A stretch of 10,122 nucleotides of DNA from Verrucomicrobiota bacterium (GTDB taxonomy: Bacteria > Chlamydiota > Chlamydiia > Chlamydiales > Rhabdochlamydiaceae). Made by a program: the position numbers and the translations under genes. Numbering within the stretch: the stretch's first letter is position 1; each line of letters starts with the position of its first letter. Under the pieces are notes generated by a model, which ran no database searches, was not told where the DNA came from, and saw only the letters and a list, made by a program, of their open reading frames with translations. Shown in pieces: positions 7,595 through 10,122 of this stretch. The stretch lies in assembly GCA_903970455.1 (NCBI GenBank), contig CAJCIW010000163.1:1-10122 (forward strand), read 5' to 3'.

Positions 7595-7758
7595 TATACC
7601 GGACTCGGCCATAAACTTGGATTTTATGCCCCGAATTTTTTCGTGTGACAAAGTGTGGAGCTCGAAGCCATCTTCCTGCCAGCTGGCGAGAGCGAACGCG
7701 CAGTCAGACGGAAAAAGGCGAGAGCAGAAAATCCAAGTTTATGGCCGAGTCCGGTATA
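7595..7758. mobile_element. MITE-like element with 31-bp perfect terminal inverted repeats
   Basis: Bases 7595-7625 and 7728-7758 are perfect reverse complements (31 bp), separated by 102 bp. The ends read TATACCGG and CCGGTATA. They can be split as a TA dinucleotide on each side plus a 29-bp repeat starting TACCGG, which is what a TA-targeting IS630/Tc1-mariner-type insertion would leave. The interior continues the pairing imperfectly: TTTTTCGTGTGAC at 7637-7649 pairs with GTCAGACGGAAAAA at 7703-7716 with one bulge and one mismatch, and GCCAGCTGGC (7678-7687) is a perfect palindrome near the centre. The whole 164 bp can therefore fold as a long hairpin. It has no coding capacity for a transposase. 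Small size, terminal repeats, TA ends and no gene are the hallmarks of a miniature inverted-repeat transposable element. No second copy exists in this window, so a structured leader unrelated to transposition remains possible. Confidence 0.65.
7623..7651 (-). promoter_or_regulatory. Candidate promoter inside the inverted-repeat element, facing dnaE
   Basis: On the minus strand TTGTCA (7651-7646, 5/6) is followed after exactly 17 bases by CATAAA (7628-7623, 4/6). Transcription would begin near 7616 and reach dnaE with a leader of about 40 nt. A rival -10 candidate TATGAT (7770-7765) lies just outside the right end of the element with a weak TTTCAT -35 17 bases upstream. Using it would place the whole hairpin in the dnaE leader. 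Confidence 0.35.
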
Positions 7759-7800
7759 GCTTCTATCATAGTGGAAACAAAATTGTTATGAAAGAGCGAA

Positions 7801-7821
7801 GGCGGATCTCGAGGATGCGCC
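7801..7821 (-). terminator. Weak terminator-like hairpin after the cysteine-protease gene
   Basis: GGCG (7801-7804) pairs with CGCC (7818-7821) and ATC (7806-7808) with GAT (7814-7816), around a one-base mismatch and a 5-base loop. It begins 6 bases past the stop of the minus-strand gene ending at 7828. The following transcript sequence (TTCGCTCTTTC) is only moderately U-rich, so termination here would be inefficient and read-through towards dnaE is possible. Confidence 0.3.
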
Positions 7822-7827
7822 AAACTA

Positions 7828-9540
7828 TTATTTAACGCCGTTTTTGACTTGGACAGTATAATCGTCGGCTTCTGCTTGATCTAAAGAACAATACCAAGCT
7901 TTTTTGAAGTCTGCGCCATACACAATCACTTCCCAGGCATGCCAAGGATCGCGGATTCTTACCTTGCTCAAATCTTCAGAAATCTCGTCGACGAGGATCG
8001 CGTGGCCGACACCCCCGTTGTTCTCTTTGATCCGAACATAGGCGGGTCCATGCAATTTAATTTGATCTTTTAATTTTTCCATCGAGCGGCCATAGGTGGC
8101 CACCTGTACGGTTAATGCTTCGAGACCGGCGTTCTGTATATCTTTAGCGATTTGGTCATAACTCGCTGCTTTCCGATTTAAAAGATCGGCGGCTTTCGGT
8201 GTCCTACCATTATCGATGATCAACATAGCAGATGCGCCGGCAGTGCATCCTTCCGGAGCTTCCTGAATGATGATCGTCTTGTTGTTTTTGGTATAATAAA
8301 AGTGGAATTCTTTCCCATCAATGATCTTGTCTTCAATCTTGACACAGTCATTCACCTGAACAATCGCTTTATCTGAGAAAGTTTTAGCGTTAAAAGTTTT
8401 GAGTAGACAAGGAATCGGCCTGTTTTCAATTTGGGCCTTTTTTTGTTTAGACTTTTCCTTAAGCTCCTCTTGGAGAAACTCCTGTTGGTTAAGAAGATGC
8501 AGACCTAAATTCGAGCTAGCGAGTTCCATTGTTTCTACACGGCCGATACCTGGGCCAAAATTCGGTGTCACAACGCGTTCTTGTCCAGTAGACAATTTTC
8601 GATTCTTCTCTCCTATTTCCCAAATTAATTCTCCACTTTCCTTAGCGATGCAAATTTTAAATTCCACCTCTCCTTTTGCCTTGAAAGAAAGCACCCATAA
8701 ATGAGGACCAAAGTTTGTAAAATCTATTCCTTTCTCCCAGCTTAGTTCCACGGGATATTTCTCTATCAACACCTCTCCTTTTCCCAAAAGGAGTAATTTG
8801 TTGCCGAATCCTACATCCATCGGGACGAGCAGGGAAGCGGATGTTTCATCGAAAGCGGGAACATGGATCGTCGATTTCTTTGCGCCGGGTGAATAATCTG
8901 GGCCTGTTGACCAAACGCAATCCGAAATTAAAAACTTATAATGAGGAGGCGTTCCATTCTCATCTGCAACCAGAACTGCTTTCCATAAATGGTTTGCTTC
9001 TCTCTTCAAAGGGATCCCGCTATCCCAGGAAAGTTGTTTTGTTTCCCCAATGTCCATGCGGTGAGAAAGAGAGTTCGACTTTTGGGCGGGCAGGCGGATA
9101 TGCGCGCCTTGCCCTCGTATGTACAAATCTCCAGGTCCATCATAATAAACATGCAGATAGGAAACGGACTCTTCTTTTTGACCGCTGAAAAGCTCGGTTG
9201 TTTTAACAGCTAAAGAAGGATCTATCCCTTGCAATGAGGTCATCGCTTTGACGAAACTCTTACGCACAGTCTCGTCGATCTTGGTGATTTTAAAAAAATG
9301 CTCTTCCGCTTCTGCTTTCACTGTTTCCCCATCGATCAGGAAAGGCTTGATCATGTCAATACTCGCAAGCACTTCCTTGAAAGCCGTCTCTATTTTTATA
9401 GAAGCTTCTTGGGCTTCCAATTGGGTCATTCTTCCTTGTTGCGCTTGTCTGACAATATCGCTGCACGCGCAACGAAAAAGAGTCTGATTGACGGAAATTT
9501 CTTTTATATGAAATGTAATACCTGAAACCGGCGACGCCAT
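7828..9540 (-). CDS. Putative effector: tandem starch-binding-like modules fused to a papain/C39-like cysteine protease domain
   Basis: I do not recognise a named gene. An N-terminal region (1-125) is mostly helical with no signal peptide. Two related beta modules follow. Module 1 (about 127-228) has LSWDSGIPL (170-178), LWKAVL (185-190) and YKFLISDCVW (201-210). Module 2 (about 246-328) repeats the pattern with LSWEKGIDF (266-274), LWVLSF (281-286) and FKICI...IW (294-307). This looks like CBM20/CBM48-type starch or glycogen binding, with W210 and W307 as plausible sugar-stacking residues. A charged helix or coiled-coil linker (about 350-372) leads to a C-terminal domain with a papain-like catalytic set: Q426, then C432 in QEAPEGC, H513 in VGHAILVDE and D531 in RIRDPWHAW. 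The Q-to-C spacing of six equals that of papain. The ATG at 9540 has AAGGA 7 bases upstream. AT-rich flanks and the neighbouring F-box-like gene suggest an accessory host-interaction locus. The C39 likeness could also mean a bacteriocin-type protease, but there is no ABC transporter. Secretion by type III is inference. Confidence 0.6.
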   Translation of the reverse strand: MASPVSGITFHIKEISVNQTLFRCACSDIVRQAQQGRMTQLEAQEASIKIETAFKEVLASIDMIKPFLIDGETVKAEAEEHFFKITKIDETVRKSFVKAMTSLQGIDPSLAVKTTELFSGQKEESVSYLHVYYDGPGDLYIRGQGAHIRLPAQKSNSLSHRMDIGETKQLSWDSGIPLKREANHLWKAVLVADENGTPPHYKFLISDCVWSTGPDYSPGAKKSTIHVPAFDETSASLLVPMDVGFGNKLLLLGKGEVLIEKYPVELSWEKGIDFTNFGPHLWVLSFKAKGEVEFKICIAKESGELIWEIGEKNRKLSTGQERVVTPNFGPGIGRVETMELASSNLGLHLLNQQEFLQEELKEKSKQKKAQIENRPIPCLLKTFNAKTFSDKAIVQVNDCVKIEDKIIDGKEFHFYYTKNNKTIIIQEAPEGCTAGASAMLIIDNGRTPKAADLLNRKAASYDQIAKDIQNAGLEALTVQVATYGRSMEKLKDQIKLHGPAYVRIKENNGGVGHAILVDEISEDLSKVRIRDPWHAWEVIVYGADFKKAWYCSLDQAEADDYTVQVKNGVK

Positions 9541-9562
9541 AATCTTCCTTGTTAATTAATTT

Positions 9563-9579
9563 TTAATAACATTAATAAC
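9563..9579. repeat. Two tandem copies of TTAATAAC upstream of the protease gene
   Basis: TTAATAAC occurs at 9563-9570 and again at 9572-9579 with one A between, 23 bases before the start codon of the minus-strand protease gene. It lies where a promoter or operator would be. The surrounding spacer 9541-9641 is very AT-rich and I cannot fix a single best -35/-10 pair there; the repeat may be chance in such DNA. Confidence 0.35.
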
Positions 9580-9642
9580 ACATCTCTGGCATAACAAGGA
9601 ATAATTAAAAAAAAATTTTATTAAATTATTTTAAACGAATGC

Positions 9643-9672
9643 AAAAAAAAACCCTTCCTGAGAAGGGCTTTA
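9643..9672 (-). terminator. Rho-independent terminator of the F-box-like gene
   Basis: On the minus strand CCCTT (9656-9652 on the other arm) and AAGGG (9663-9667) form a 5-bp GC-containing stem around a 6-base loop, and nine U residues (plus-strand A run 9643-9651) follow. It begins about 24 bases past the TAG stop at 9697. On the plus strand no T run follows, so it acts only on the leftward gene and separates it from the protease gene. Confidence 0.8.
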
Positions 9673-9696
9673 GGAGGATTCTCTAAAGATGCTGGA

Positions 9697-10056
9697 CTAC
9701 ATGCGGGCTCCACCCTTTTTTTGCCTGCTGACCAGGTGGCCCCAATGGTCGTATGTAATTGTTACAGGGTTAAATCCGTCGAGTGCTTTAACCTCTGTCC
9801 ACTTAGACTTAGCGCCGCGTTCAATGACCTCGTCAATAGCAGGTTCATGTGAAAAAGCATGAAAAAATTCGTTAACTTTCCCTAGTTCGATTGCTTCGGC
9901 CGCCGCCTGAAGAGGGGTCGCTCCTGTAGCGACGAACTCTCCAATATTACGCCATACTTCCATCGGAAGCGGATGCAGAGAATCATTGTTGAAGTAAGCT
10001 TGCTCCGCTGAAGCCCCATCATGAGGCTGTTGAAAAGGGGTAATTCGATGAACCAT
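9697..10056 (-). CDS. Small protein with an F-box-like segment, 119 aa
   Basis: I cannot assign a family firmly. There is no signal peptide or membrane segment. Residues 28-68 (HPLPMEVWRNIGEFVATG, then a helical alanine-rich stretch ending VNEFFHAF) follow the outline of an F-box: an LPxEVWxxI start, then helices that in eukaryotes bind Skp1. Environmental chlamydiae are known to encode F-box-like eukaryotic-type proteins, which makes this plausible. The rest (AIDEVIERGAK, ALDGFNPVTITYDHWGHLV) shows no known motif. The start is well supported by GAGGA 8 bases upstream of the ATG at 10056. With its own strong promoter and a terminator, it is a complete single-gene unit. If the F-box reading is right, it could recruit host ubiquitin ligase; otherwise it is a lineage-specific unknown. 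Confidence 0.6.
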   Translation of the reverse strand: MVHRITPFQQPHDGASAEQAYFNNDSLHPLPMEVWRNIGEFVATGATPLQAAAEAIELGKVNEFFHAFSHEPAIDEVIERGAKSKWTEVKALDGFNPVTITYDHWGHLVSRQKKGGARM

Positions 10057-10091
10057 AATTTATTCCTCATTGTTTAACAATTTCTTAGTTA

Positions 10092-10120
10092 ATTATACTA
10101 AAAAATTAAACAAAAAGCAA
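10092..10120 (-). promoter_or_regulatory. Strong candidate promoter of the F-box-like gene
   Basis: On the minus strand TTGCTT (10120-10115, TTG conserved) is followed after exactly 17 T-rich bases by a perfect TATAAT (10097-10092). Transcription should start near 10085, about 29 nt before the ATG. Confidence 0.6.
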
Positions 10121-10122
10121 TA

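Noticed and set aside
7595..7758. The long inverted repeat as an intrinsic terminator or CRISPR-like unit
   Set aside because: The arms are 31 bp with a 102-bp spacer and no adjacent U-run as required for a terminator, and there is no repeated spacer unit.
7545..7835. 96-codon plus-strand open frame across the inverted-repeat element
   Set aside because: It starts inside dnaE, runs through both repeat arms and has no ribosome binding site or protein-like composition.
7828..9540. C39-type bacteriocin-processing transporter
   Set aside because: The protease-like domain is C-terminal and not followed by membrane or ATPase domains, and no leader peptide gene is nearby.

Overview
The window looks like chromosome from a member of the Chlamydiales, most likely an environmental (Waddlia/Parachlamydia-type) lineage rather than a Chlamydia species. 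The main argument is gene order. A dacF-type D-Ala-D-Ala carboxypeptidase, a small unknown protein, an LptE-like lipoprotein, a BamD-like TPR protein and dnaE lie in one block. From memory this recalls the Chlamydia trachomatis block from CT551 (dacF) to CT545 (dnaE), with the genes in the CT549 (rsbW) and CT546 positions missing. The genus-level guess is inference; no rRNA or other marker gene is present.

Layout, left to right. Bases 1-74 hold the 3' end of a plus-strand gene that resembles the C-terminus of RsmA/KsgA; it overlaps the tail of convergent dacF (40-1347, minus). A 230-bp divergent promoter region follows, then an unrecognised 144-residue gene (1578-2012, plus). That gene ends one base from the convergent bamD-lptE pair (3737-2014, minus), whose two genes share a GTGA start/stop overlap. 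dnaE (7577-3834, minus) encodes a full-length DNA polymerase III alpha subunit. Directly upstream of dnaE lies a 164-bp element with perfect 31-bp terminal inverted repeats bounded by TA, which looks like a MITE. Beyond it is a 570-residue protein (9540-7828, minus) that combines two starch-binding-like beta modules with a C-terminal papain/C39-like cysteine protease domain. The window ends with a small protein carrying an F-box-like segment (10056-9697, minus), flanked by a strong promoter and a clear intrinsic terminator.

Functionally, the left 7.6 kb is housekeeping: ribosome maturation, peptidoglycan trimming, outer-membrane assembly (beta-barrel and LPS insertion) and replication. The right 2.5 kb has an accessory character: AT-rich spacers, a mobile-element-like repeat, and two proteins with domains typical of host-interaction factors. 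The most interesting items are the carbohydrate-binding/cysteine-protease fusion and the MITE-like element, which ends 17 bp before the dnaE start codon and so must lie in the dnaE leader or supply its promoter.
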